A stretch of DNA of 7,561 nucleotides, from positions 1 to 7,561 of the forward strand of contig URYB01000124.1 in assembly GCA_900552085.1 (NCBI GenBank), written 5' to 3'. The stretch's first letter is position 1; each line of letters begins with the position of its first letter. Of the stretch, positions 1-6,044 are shown one piece after another. Both the position numbers and the translations under genes were made by a program. Source of the DNA: an uncultured Lachnobacterium sp. (GTDB taxonomy: Bacteria > Bacillota > Clostridia > Lachnospirales > Lachnospiraceae). The notes below the pieces were generated by a model. The model made no database searches. It was not told where the DNA came from and saw nothing but the letters and a program-made list of their open reading frames with translations.

Positions 1-242
1 AGCATCAGCTGGTCGGTTTTGTTCTTTCTATCTTCCGCAAAGCTACGCATGGTAAGAATCGGGACTGCAACAAGAAATATAATCGTGATTGCACTTAATG
101 TATAGTATATATAAGGATATCCCTGCATCAGATTATATACATAAAAATACAGACCATACAGTGCCAGCAAAGCGGCAACAAACAACCATCCAATTACGCA
201 TTGGAAATAAGATTTGAACTCTCTTTTAAATACTGCAAACAT
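1..242 (-). CDS. ABC-2 type transporter permease, N-terminal 80 residues (partial)
   Basis: This is the membrane-spanning partner of the ATPase encoded just upstream. The visible 80 residues begin MFAVFKREFKSYF, a short basic cytoplasmic segment. A first transmembrane helix follows at about residues 17-36 (VIGWLFVAALLALYGLYFYV) and a second at about 50-68 (TLSAITIIFLVAVPILTM). The motif LTMRSFAEDRKNKTDQLM comes next, which is typical of the ABC-2 permease group with GldF-like members. The ATG (242-240) shares one base with the TAA of the ATPase (TAATG), so the two are translationally coupled and surely form one transporter. The rest of the gene lies beyond the window edge, so the total helix number and the substrate are unknown. 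The family is well supported; any specific export substrate would be a guess. Confidence 0.88.
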   Translation of the reverse strand, partial: MFAVFKREFKSYFQCVIGWLFVAALLALYGLYFYVYNLMQGYPYIYYTLSAITIIFLVAVPILTMRSFAEDRKNKTDQLM

Positions 243-1177
243 TACTTTTCTTCTCCCTCCTGCGTAATCTCAAGGAATACATCCTCAAGCGACTTCTCTA
301 TCGTATGCATTTCCAGTACTGCAAAATGCTTTTCTGCCAATGCACGGAACACACTCTCTCGCACATCTGCGCCTTTCTTGGCATAGACAATCAGTTCTCC
401 TGCATCCTCATTTTTTACTTCCACCTTGCTAACCTCAGTAATCGATGCAAGCTCTTTTTGCGCTTCTGACGCATCTGTACGTACAGTCACTTCGATTTCC
501 TGAGCCCCGGACATCAGACTCACGAGATTTTCTGTTGCATCACTGGCAACCAGTTTTCCTTTGGAAATAATAAATACATGATCGCAGACTGCACTGATTT
601 CCGTCAGTATGTGTGAACTCAGTATGACCGTATGTTTCTCTCCAAGCTTCCGGATCAGTTCTCGAATTTCTATGATCTGCTTCGGATCAAGGCCGACCGT
701 TGGCTCATCGAGAATAATAATTTCCGGATAACCAAGAATCGCCTGTGCGAAACCGACTCTCTGCCGGTATCCTTTTGAAAGATTCCGGATCATACGGTTT
801 GCCACATCGGTAATCCCGGTTGTTTCCATCGCTTCTTCCACATAGCGTTTGCGAAGACTTTTTTCAAGTTTTTTCAATTCTGCTACAAAATACAGATATT
901 CACGCACAGTCATATCCACATATAAAGGCGGAATCTCTGGCAGATATCCAATGCATTTTTTTGCTTCTTCTGGTTCTTTGAAAATATCATGCCCATTAAT
1001 TTTTACTTCTCCACTCGTCGCACCAAGATAGCCGGTGATAATATTCATTGTCGTTGATTTTCCTGCGCCATTCGGTCCGAGAAATCCATATATTTTTCCC
1101 GGTTCCACCGTCAATGACAAATCATCCACAGCCACATGATCCCCATATTTTTTCACAAGGTTGTTTATTTCAATCAC
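242..1177 (-). CDS. ABC transporter ATP-binding protein (ABC-2/GldA-like export family), 311 aa
   Basis: This ATPase powers an ABC-2 exporter together with the permease that follows. From the chosen start, Walker A is GPNGAGKST at residues 34-42, the Q-loop region is YLPE at 78-81, the signature is LSKGYRQRV at 133-141, Walker B is IIILDEP at 153-159, the D-loop is GLDP at 162-165, and the H-loop histidine is H189 in LSSHIL. The usual Q-loop glutamine is a glutamate (E81); as I recall, YLPE is common in this subfamily. Residues from about 225 to 311 form the C-terminal accessory domain often seen in these exporters. The start is GTG at 1177, because a perfect GGAGG (minus strand of 1186-1190) lies 8 bases upstream. 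The longer in-frame ATG at 1213 would place that site inside the gene. It has its own promoter at 1227-1256. The substrate is unknown. Confidence 0.93.
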   Translation of the reverse strand: MIEINNLVKKYGDHVAVDDLSLTVEPGKIYGFLGPNGAGKSTTMNIITGYLGATSGEVKINGHDIFKEPEEAKKCIGYLPEIPPLYVDMTVREYLYFVAELKKLEKSLRKRYVEEAMETTGITDVANRMIRNLSKGYRQRVGFAQAILGYPEIIILDEPTVGLDPKQIIEIRELIRKLGEKHTVILSSHILTEISAVCDHVFIISKGKLVASDATENLVSLMSGAQEIEVTVRTDASEAQKELASITEVSKVEVKNEDAGELIVYAKKGADVRESVFRALAEKHFAVLEMHTIEKSLEDVFLEITQEGEEK

Positions 1178-1202
1178 TGTGAAAACCTCCTTTTTCTTTT
1201 CT

Positions 1203-1221
1203 GTTAACTGCATTCGTTAAC
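1203..1221. repeat. Paired GTTAAC palindromes near the ABC operon transcription start
   Basis: Two perfect GTTAAC palindromes (1203-1208 and 1216-1221) are separated by 7 bases, forming a 19-base dyad. They sit at and just after the expected transcription start of the ABC operon and ahead of its ribosome binding site. That is a normal position for a repressor operator. The pattern is seen directly; the regulatory role is inference, and no regulator gene is visible in the window. Confidence 0.35.
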
Positions 1222-1226
1222 CCTTA

Positions 1227-1256
1227 TTTATATTCTATGAGGATATCGTGTGTAAA
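1227..1256 (-). promoter_or_regulatory. Probable sigma-A promoter of the ABC transporter operon
   Basis: On the minus strand TTTACA (1256-1251, 5 of 6 to the -35 consensus) and TATAAA (1232-1227, 5 of 6 to the -10) are separated by 18 bases. Transcription would begin near 1220, about 40 bases before the GTG start at 1177. The promoter lies directly downstream of the purA terminator, so the transporter is a separate transcription unit. Confidence 0.6.
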
Positions 1257-1283
1257 ACATGGATAATTTGTGTTTATTCTGTG

Positions 1284-1318
1284 AAAAAATCCCCATTGAG
1301 ATTACTCTCAATGGGGAT
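1284..1318 (-). terminator. Rho-independent terminator of purA
   Basis: A perfect 12-bp stem is formed by ATCCCCATTGAG and CTCAATGGGGAT, with a 6-base loop (1301-1306). On the minus strand it runs into a T-rich tail (complement of 1284-1290). It lies 37 bases beyond the purA stop codon and ends that transcript. The tail on the plus side is not T-rich, so the terminator acts in one direction. Confidence 0.9.
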
Positions 1319-1354
1319 CTGCATTCTGTAAATGTTATATAATTACTTTCACAA

Positions 1355-2647
1355 TTATTTTGATAATGGAGACTCACGGTAAATAATGTCATCACGTCCA
1401 GGGCCATTGGATACCATTGTGATTGGATATCCGATCTCATTCTCAACGAACTCAACATATTTACGGCAGTTCTCTGGAAGATCTTCGTATTTCTTGATTC
1501 CACGAATGTCACATTTCCATCCAGGAAGCGTCTTCAGAACCGGTTTTGCCTTCTCAAGCTTATGTGTAACAGGGAAATCTGTTGTAACTTCTCCATCGAT
1601 CTCATATCCTACACATACCGGAATCTCATCCAAATATCCAAGTACATCAAGTACTGTAAATGCAACGTCTGTTGTTCCCTGAAGACGGCAGCCATACTTA
1701 CTTGCCACACAGTCGAACCATCCCATTCTTCTTGGACGTCCGGTTATAGCACCAAACTCTCGCCCGTCACCGCCACGACGACGAAGTTCATCTGCTTCAT
1801 CTCCGAAAATCTCGCTGACAAACGCACCAGCACCAACTGCAGATGAGTATGCCTTACATACAGTAACTACCTGCTTAATCTCGTATGGTGGAATTCCTGC
1901 TCCGATTGCACCATAAGCTGCAAGTGTAGAAGAAGATGTAACCATTGGATAAATACCGTGATCCGGATCCTTTAAGGTACCTAACTGACCTTCTAAGAGA
2001 ACGGTCTTGCCCTCTTTCAATGCCTTGTCAAGATATAAGGATACATCACATACATACGGAGCAACCATATCGCGATACTCATGAAGTGTATTCAAAAGTT
2101 CGTCTGTATCGATCAATGGCTTGTGATATAAATGCTCTAAAATAACATTTTTCTGTTCAGCGACACGAACAACCTTTTCCTTCAAAAGATCTTCGTCAAA
2201 AAGCTCGCTGACCTGGAAACCAATCTTTGCATATTTATCTGAATAAAAAGGAGCAATTCCAGACTTGGTAGAACCGAATGACTTGCCTCCAAGACGTTCT
2301 TCCTCATACTGGTCAAATAAAATATGATATGGCATTACAATCTGCGCACGGTCGGATACCAGAATCTTTGGCATCGGCACATCTCTGTCCGTGATGGACT
2401 TAATCTCATTAAATAAAACCGGAATGTTCAATGCCACACCATTACCGATAATACTCGTTGTATGATTATAAAATACTCCGGATGGAAGTGTATGTAATGC
2501 GAACTTACCATAATCATTTACGATTGTGTGTCCTGCATTCGCACCTCCCTGAAAACGTACAATGATGTCGGCCTGCTTTGCCAGCATATCCGTAATTTTG
2601 CCTTTGCCTTCGTCGCCCCAGTTAGCGCCAACAACTGCTTTAACCAT
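1355..2647 (-). CDS. purA: Adenylosuccinate synthetase, 430 aa
   Basis: PurA catalyses the GTP-dependent joining of IMP and aspartate to adenylosuccinate, the first committed step to AMP, in the cytoplasm. The N-terminal P-loop GDEGKGK is at residues 11-17, with the catalytic Asp at 12. AGHTI carries the catalytic His at 40. Further landmarks are IGNGV, a GSTKSGIAPFYSDK segment, EGQLGTLKDPDHG, TGRPRRMGW and, near the C-terminus, SNGPGRDD. The length is normal for the family (about 425-430). Several strongly conserved stretches differ from the E. coli type: GTTGRGIGP reads GSTKSGIAP, EGAQGTLLD reads EGQLGTLKD, and KAYSTRVG reads KAYSSAVG. The reading frame is intact and the key catalytic residues are present, so this looks like a lineage-specific form and not a broken gene. 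The ATG follows AGGAGG (2663-2658 on the minus strand) by 10 bases. It is transcribed alone from 2742-2770 to 1284-1318. Confidence 0.96.
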   Translation of the reverse strand: MVKAVVGANWGDEGKGKITDMLAKQADIIVRFQGGANAGHTIVNDYGKFALHTLPSGVFYNHTTSIIGNGVALNIPVLFNEIKSITDRDVPMPKILVSDRAQIVMPYHILFDQYEEERLGGKSFGSTKSGIAPFYSDKYAKIGFQVSELFDEDLLKEKVVRVAEQKNVILEHLYHKPLIDTDELLNTLHEYRDMVAPYVCDVSLYLDKALKEGKTVLLEGQLGTLKDPDHGIYPMVTSSSTLAAYGAIGAGIPPYEIKQVVTVCKAYSSAVGAGAFVSEIFGDEADELRRRGGDGREFGAITGRPRRMGWFDCVASKYGCRLQGTTDVAFTVLDVLGYLDEIPVCVGYEIDGEVTTDFPVTHKLEKAKPVLKTLPGWKCDIRGIKKYEDLPENCRKYVEFVENEIGYPITMVSNGPGRDDIIYRESPLSK

Positions 2648-2682
2648 CTTTTCAATTCCTCCTGTTTGTGTACATATACTTA

Positions 2683-2729
2683 TGCGCGATTACGCACAGA
2701 AAAACGGACAGGTGTAAAAACCTCTCCGT
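2683..2729 (-). promoter_or_regulatory. Two consecutive hairpins in the purA 5' leader
   Basis: Transcription from the purA promoter should start near 2735. The first hairpin has arms at 2729-2720 and 2713-2704 (ACGGAGAGGT with ACCTGTCCGT, one mismatch, 6-base loop) and is followed by a run of five Ts on the minus strand. The second has a 6-bp stem with one G-U pair and a UAAU loop (2698-2683). The first could act as an attenuator or 5' stabilising hairpin for purA, or it could stop read-through from degV. The sequence does not decide between these. No guanine-riboswitch core was recognised. Confidence 0.5.
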
Positions 2730-2741
2730 CTTTACTTCATG

Positions 2742-2770
2742 ATTATAATTGATTCTGACCGAGATGTAAA
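2742..2770 (-). promoter_or_regulatory. Probable sigma-A promoter of purA
   Basis: TTTACA (2770-2765) and a perfect TATAAT (2747-2742) on the minus strand are separated by the ideal 17 bases, matching 11 of 12 consensus positions. It lies 42 bases past the degV stop codon and gives a leader of roughly 90 bases before the purA ATG. No PurR box was recognised around it. Confidence 0.8.
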
Positions 2771-2812
2771 CTCTTTATTCGTAATATCTATTATAAATAT
2801 CAGTAATAAGGA

Positions 2813-3676
2813 TTACGCAATCACTTTTGAGCATGCAATTGCCAAAGCTCCTGGTCCAATATGGCAGGATACCGACAAGGATAATGGATTTAAAACAATC
2901 TCATTATTTGGAAATGCAGCCTGTACTTCCTCTTTGAAAGCTTCTGCTGCTTCCAGATCATGCGTATATGCCATCTCCAAATGCATTTTCTTTCCGTCCG
3001 GACTCTGGAAACGCTTCTCAAAATCATTCTTCATAGACTCGATCATAATTGATTTCGCCTGCTTTACAGTACGTGCTTTTGCGAATGCATCCAGCTTTTC
3101 TCCCTGAATCTGGAGAACGGGTTTCAATTTCAAAAGCGTACCAAGTGCTGCGGCCGCCGGTGTAATTCTGCCGCCCTTTTTCAGATACTCCAAGGTATCT
3201 ACCATAATATAAATCGAAGACTCAAATTTGTTCTTCTCCAAAATTTCTTTGATCTCTGCTGCTGATTTTCCCTGTTCTGCGAGCATCTTCGCATCTAACA
3301 CAGACTGTCTTTGTGTGACAGAAATTCTCTGGTTATTGACAACTTCTACCTTGCCCTCATAATCCTGTGCAAGCATCATGGCTGTCTCACAGGAACTGCT
3401 CAGTCCAGATGACATTGGAATATATACAATCTCATCATACTCTTTCAGCAGTTCATCCCACTTGTCTGTGACATCCCCTACGAGAGGCATGGATGTCTTA
3501 ATCTCTCCACCCTGTGTGAGCTTCTCGTAAAACTGCTCCTGTGTAAGATCAATATCTTCATAATACATCTCATTATCAATATAAAAAGGCATCGGAAGTA
3601 CTACAACACCAAGTTCTTTTGACTGGCTCTGTGTAATTCCGCTATTGCTGTCTGTTACAACGATTACTTTACTCAT
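2813..3676 (-). CDS. DegV family fatty-acid-binding protein, 287 aa
   Basis: DegV proteins bind a long-chain fatty acid in a cleft between two domains; in Firmicutes the related FakB proteins present the fatty acid to the kinase FakA. The N-terminal strand and nucleotide-like loop VVTDSNSGI is at residues 6-14. The conserved TSMP, equivalent to the family TSQP, is at 61-64, with Ser62 the expected carboxylate ligand. SSGLSSS is at 89-95 and LKKGGRI at 165-171. The length is typical of the family (about 280-290). No signal peptide or membrane segment is seen, so the protein is cytoplasmic. The ATG is preceded by a purine-rich AGGAAGAGGG. It appears monocistronic, with promoter elements at 3728-3756; no fakA-like kinase is adjacent. 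The family is secure; the specific lipid and whether it serves a FakA are unknown. Confidence 0.92.
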   Translation of the reverse strand: MSKVIVVTDSNSGITQSQSKELGVVVLPMPFYIDNEMYYEDIDLTQEQFYEKLTQGGEIKTSMPLVGDVTDKWDELLKEYDEIVYIPMSSGLSSSCETAMMLAQDYEGKVEVVNNQRISVTQRQSVLDAKMLAEQGKSAAEIKEILEKNKFESSIYIMVDTLEYLKKGGRITPAAAALGTLLKLKPVLQIQGEKLDAFAKARTVKQAKSIMIESMKNDFEKRFQSPDGKKMHLEMAYTHDLEAAEAFKEEVQAAFPNNEIVLNPLSLSVSCHIGPGALAIACSKVIA

Positions 3677-3727
3677 GCTTTCCCTCTTCCTGGTTCTATC
3701 TTTGGTGTTTTCTCACCACTAGTGCAT

Positions 3728-3756
3728 AGTATACCATAGGTAAAAAAAAATGAAAA
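3728..3756 (-). promoter_or_regulatory. Probable degV promoter with extended -10, overlapping the groEL terminator
   Basis: On the minus strand an extended -10, TGGTATACT (3736-3728), has TATACT matching 5 of 6 positions. The -35 candidate 17 bases upstream is TTTTCA (3756-3751), 4 of 6, and falls in the descending arm of the groEL terminator stem. The spacer consists largely of the terminator's T-tract. The extended -10 would offset the weak -35. Confidence 0.55.
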
Positions 3757-3778
3757 GCCTTGAAAATAAGGCTTTTCA
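3742..3778 (-). terminator. Rho-independent terminator of groESL
   Basis: A perfect 11-bp stem (TGAAAAGCCTT with AAGGCTTTTCA) encloses a 6-base loop at 3762-3767. Directly after it on the minus strand come nine Ts (complement of 3742-3750). It lies about 180 bases past the groEL stop codon, beyond the palindromic repeat block, so the repeat is part of the groESL transcript. Confidence 0.92.
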
Positions 3779-3814
3779 TATCTATTTTATGTGGTTTTGA
3801 ATACCATGTACGCC

Positions 3815-3957
3815 CGCTCGGCGGCGCTGTGCGTAGGTCATACGCCAGTCCCTACTGGACTGGCATCAGGGAGCACAGCGCATTATAATGCCTCACTTAC
3901 GCTCGGCGGCGCTGTGCGTAGGTCATACGCCAGTCCCTTACTGGACTGGCATATGAC
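3815..3957. repeat. Tandem palindromic (REP-like) repeat block in the groEL 3' untranslated region
   Basis: Two copies of a 52-53-base unit, at 3815-3866 and 3900-3952, start 85 bases apart and differ by one inserted T. Each begins GCTCGGCGGCGCTGTGCGTA and ends in a hairpin with arms GCCAGTCC and GGACTGGC (loops of 5 and 6 bases). In the copy nearest groEL the hairpin extends to 15-base arms with one mismatch (3922-3936 with 3943-3957) and begins 3 bases after the stop codon. Between the copies lie GCACAGCGC (3873-3881), which can pair with GCGCTGTGC in either copy, and a 12-base palindrome GCATTATAATGC (3880-3891). The block is visibly richer in GC than the flanking DNA, has no coding potential and resembles a dispersed palindromic element. 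Copy number elsewhere in the genome cannot be seen here. Confidence 0.9.
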
Positions 3958-3960
3958 ATG

Positions 3961-5586
3961 TTACATCATTCCGCCCATTCCGGCGCCGCCAGCTGGCATT
4001 GCTGGAGTATCTTCCTTAATATTTGCTACAGCTGACTCAGTTGTCAGGAGTGTAGACGCTACAGATGTTGCATTCTGTAATGCACTTCTTGTAACTTTAA
4101 CCGGATCAAGGATTCCGGACTCTACCATGTCAACATACTCTTCCGTTGCTGCGTTAAATCCGATACCCGGCTGTGACTCTTTTACCTTATTGATAATAAC
4201 AGCGCCCTCTAATCCGGCATTTGCTGCGATAAAGAACAATGGAGCTTCAAGTGCTTTCAGGATTACCTTTGCACCGGTCTTCTCATCGCCCTCTAATGTA
4301 TTTGCAAGCTCTGCAACCTTCTTAGAAGCATGGATGTATGCAGATCCACCACCTGCGATAATTCCTTCTTCTACTGCTGCACGTGTTGCGTTTAAAGCAT
4401 CTTCCATACGGAGTTTTGCTTCCTTCATCTCTGTCTCTGTTGCTGCACCAACACGGATAACAGCGACACCACCTGCCATCTTTGCAAGTCTTTCCTGAAG
4501 TTTCTCTTTGTCGAACTCAGATGTTGTCTCATCGATCTGTCCACGGATCTGGTTGATTCTTCCCTGGATTGCATCCTTATCGCCTGCACCATCAACGATA
4601 ACCGTATTCTCTTTCTGTACCTTAACGGATTTTGCACGGCCTAACATATCCATGGTTGTATCTTTTAACTCTAATCCCAGATCAGAGCTGATTACCTGAC
4701 CGCCTGTAAGGATTGCGATATCCTCAAGCATTGCTTTTCTTCTGTCGCCATATCCTGGAGCCTTGACAGCAACAACATTGAATGTTCCACGTAATTTGTT
4801 TACAATAAGTGTTGTAAGAGCCTCGCCCTCGATATCCTCAGCGATGATCAGAAGTCTTGCACCAGACTGTACGATCTGCTCAAGCAATGGAAGGATCTCC
4901 TGAATATTGGAAATCTTCTTATCTGTGATCAGGATGTATGGATCATCAAGAACAGCTTCCATCTTATCCATATCTGTGCACATATATGCAGATAAGTAAC
5001 CTCTGTCGAACTGCATACCTTCTACAAGGTCAAGTTCTGTCTCCATGGTCTTGGACTCTTCGATTGTGATAACACCATCGTTTGTAACTTTCTCCATAGC
5101 ATCTGCTACAAGGTTACCAACTTCTTCATCTCCTGCGGAGATTGCTGCAACCTTTGCAATCTGCTCCTTGCCTTTTACCTTCTGGCTCATTTCCTTTAAT
5201 GCAGCTACTGCAGCATCTGTTGCTTTTTTCATACCACGTCTTAAAACGATTGGATTTGCACCAGCCTCAAGGTTCTTCATACCTTCCTGAACCATAGCCT
5301 GTGTTAAAACAGTAGCGGTTGTAGTACCATCACCGGCAACATCATTTGTCTTTGTTGCAACTTCTTTTACAAGCTGGGCACCCATGTTCTCGAATGCATC
5401 CTCAAGCTCGATCTCTTTTGCGATTGTCACACCATCATTGGTAATGAGTGGAGCGCCAAAAGATTTATCCAAAACTACGTTACGGCCCTTAGGTCCGATT
5501 GTTACACGTACTGTATTTGCTAATTTATCAACACCAGCACCAAGTGCTGCTCTGGCTTCTGAACCATATTTAATCTCTTTTGCCAT
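3961..5586 (-). CDS. groEL: 60-kDa chaperonin GroEL, 541 aa
   Basis: GroEL forms the double-ring ATP-driven folding chamber in the cytoplasm, capped by GroES. The sequence is collinear with the family from MAKEIKYGSEAR to the GGM-rich tail (GGAGMGGMM). The nucleotide site includes VTIGPKGRNV at residues 28-37, NDGVTIAKE at 50-58 and GDGTTTAT at 85-92 (Asp86, equivalent to E. coli Asp87). The equatorial return segment DALNATRAAVEEG is followed by the GGG loop. Apical-domain motifs such as EDIEGEALTTL are present. The length is normal. The ATG at 5586 is chosen because AGAGG (complement of 5596-5600) lies 9 bases upstream; the in-frame TTG two codons earlier would leave only 3 bases. The gene follows groES by 50 bases with no promoter or terminator in between, and is controlled by the shared CIRCE site. 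No second hsp60 gene is visible. Confidence 0.98.
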   Translation of the reverse strand: MAKEIKYGSEARAALGAGVDKLANTVRVTIGPKGRNVVLDKSFGAPLITNDGVTIAKEIELEDAFENMGAQLVKEVATKTNDVAGDGTTTATVLTQAMVQEGMKNLEAGANPIVLRRGMKKATDAAVAALKEMSQKVKGKEQIAKVAAISAGDEEVGNLVADAMEKVTNDGVITIEESKTMETELDLVEGMQFDRGYLSAYMCTDMDKMEAVLDDPYILITDKKISNIQEILPLLEQIVQSGARLLIIAEDIEGEALTTLIVNKLRGTFNVVAVKAPGYGDRRKAMLEDIAILTGGQVISSDLGLELKDTTMDMLGRAKSVKVQKENTVIVDGAGDKDAIQGRINQIRGQIDETTSEFDKEKLQERLAKMAGGVAVIRVGAATETEMKEAKLRMEDALNATRAAVEEGIIAGGGSAYIHASKKVAELANTLEGDEKTGAKVILKALEAPLFFIAANAGLEGAVIINKVKESQPGIGFNAATEEYVDMVESGILDPVKVTRSALQNATSVASTLLTTESAVANIKEDTPAMPAGGAGMGGMM

Positions 5587-5636
5587 GATCAATAACCTCT
5601 CTTCATTTCTTATTTTATTATGTTTACAATTTCACT

Positions 5637-5921
5637 TTATTCTACAACTGCAAGAATATCATTCTGTCTTACAATAATGTATTCCTCACCCTCGAGTTTT
5701 ACCTCTGTTCCGGCGTATTTGGAATAAATTACTTTCTGGCCTTCCTTCACCTGCATAACAACTTCTTTACCGTCAACCATTCCTCCAGGACCAACGGCAA
5801 TAACCTCAGCTTCCTGTGGCTTCTCCTGCGCGGTACCTGTCAGGATAATTCCAGACTTGGTAGTCTCTTCTGCTTCTAACTGTTTTAATACAACTCTGTC
5901 TGTTAATGGCATTAATTTCAT
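5637..5921 (-). CDS. groES: 10-kDa co-chaperonin GroES, 94 aa
   Basis: GroES is the heptameric lid that closes the GroEL chamber. The protein starts MKLMPLTDRVVLK. It carries the mobile loop at about residues 17-34, with the GroEL-contacting GIIL at 24-27, the family GPG at 44-46, and the C-terminal EYIIVRQNDILAVVE. The length of 94 residues is exactly typical. The ATG at 5921 is set by GGAGG (complement of 5931-5935) 9 bases upstream; an in-frame ATG further up (5954) would start inside the CIRCE element and is rejected. It is the first gene of the groES-groEL operon. Confidence 0.98.
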   Translation of the reverse strand: MKLMPLTDRVVLKQLEAEETTKSGIILTGTAQEKPQEAEVIAVGPGGMVDGKEVVMQVKEGQKVIYSKYAGTEVKLEGEEYIIVRQNDILAVVE

Positions 5922-5947
5922 TGTGAATAGCCTCCTTTTTTCATTTA

Positions 5948-5974
5948 CTAGCACTCATCTCTTTCGAGTGCTAA
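5948..5974 (-). promoter_or_regulatory. CIRCE operator (HrcA binding site) of groESL
   Basis: The minus strand reads TTAGCACTC, nine bases, then GAGTGCTAG. The CIRCE consensus is TTAGCACTC-N9-GAGTGCTAA, so only the last base deviates. It lies about 8 bases after the predicted transcription start and before the groES ribosome binding site, the usual place for HrcA repression relieved by heat shock. The hrcA gene itself is not in the window. Confidence 0.96.
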
Positions 5975-5984
5975 TTCGTTCTGT

Positions 5985-6026
5985 AAATAAAATATCACTG
6001 TTGTTTTTCAATGTCAACAGTGATAT
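5985..6026 (-). terminator. Candidate terminator of the HAD/membrane-protein operon, overlapping the groESL promoter
   Basis: A perfect 12-bp inverted repeat, ATATCACTGTTG (5992-6003) and CAACAGTGATAT (6015-6026), encloses an 11-base loop. On the minus strand it is followed by TTTTATTT, ending at 5985. It begins 18 bases after the stop codon of the small membrane protein, as expected for a terminator. The stem is AT-rich and the loop is long, so its strength is uncertain. It could instead be a second operator, because it spans the groESL promoter. Confidence 0.6.
5989..6017 (-). promoter_or_regulatory. Probable sigma-A promoter of groESL
   Basis: A perfect TTGACA (6017-6012 on the minus strand) is followed after 17 bases by TATTTT (5994-5989, 4 of 6). 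Transcription would start near 5982, just ahead of the CIRCE element, matching the usual HrcA-controlled layout. The promoter lies entirely within a perfect 12-bp dyad plus its T-rich tail. Confidence 0.8.
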
Positions 6027-6044
6027 CCAAACTTTATATATTTT

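Noticed and set aside
1228..1512. Minus-strand 94-codon frame overlapping the purA 3' end, terminator and ABC promoter
   Set aside because: It lies out of frame in the conserved PurA C-terminus and continues through the terminator hairpin, so it is a shadow frame.
2648..2740. Purine (guanine/adenine) riboswitch in the purA leader
   Set aside because: The leader of about 90 bases lacks a three-way junction and the conserved loop sequences of that class; only two simple hairpins are seen.
2771..2810. AT-rich imperfect inverted repeat after degV, considered as a degV terminator
   Set aside because: The two six-bp segments are broken by a bulge and an internal loop, and no T-run follows on the minus strand. 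AT-rich DNA easily gives such pairing.
3815..3957. Possible CRISPR array or insertion sequence
   Set aside because: There are only two copies of a long unit with internal hairpins, no spacer series, no cas genes, no transposase and no target-site duplication. A palindromic REP-like repeat fits better.
3791..4498. Plus-strand open frame of 235 codons across the groEL 3' end and the repeat block
   Set aside because: It is antisense to the unmistakable C-terminal third of GroEL, runs through non-coding palindromic repeats, has no ribosome binding site and has a low-complexity Ser/Ala-rich translation.
5587..5592. Alternative TTG start for GroEL, two codons upstream
   Set aside because: It would leave only 3 bases after the ribosome binding site, and the family starts with MAKEIKYG at the ATG.
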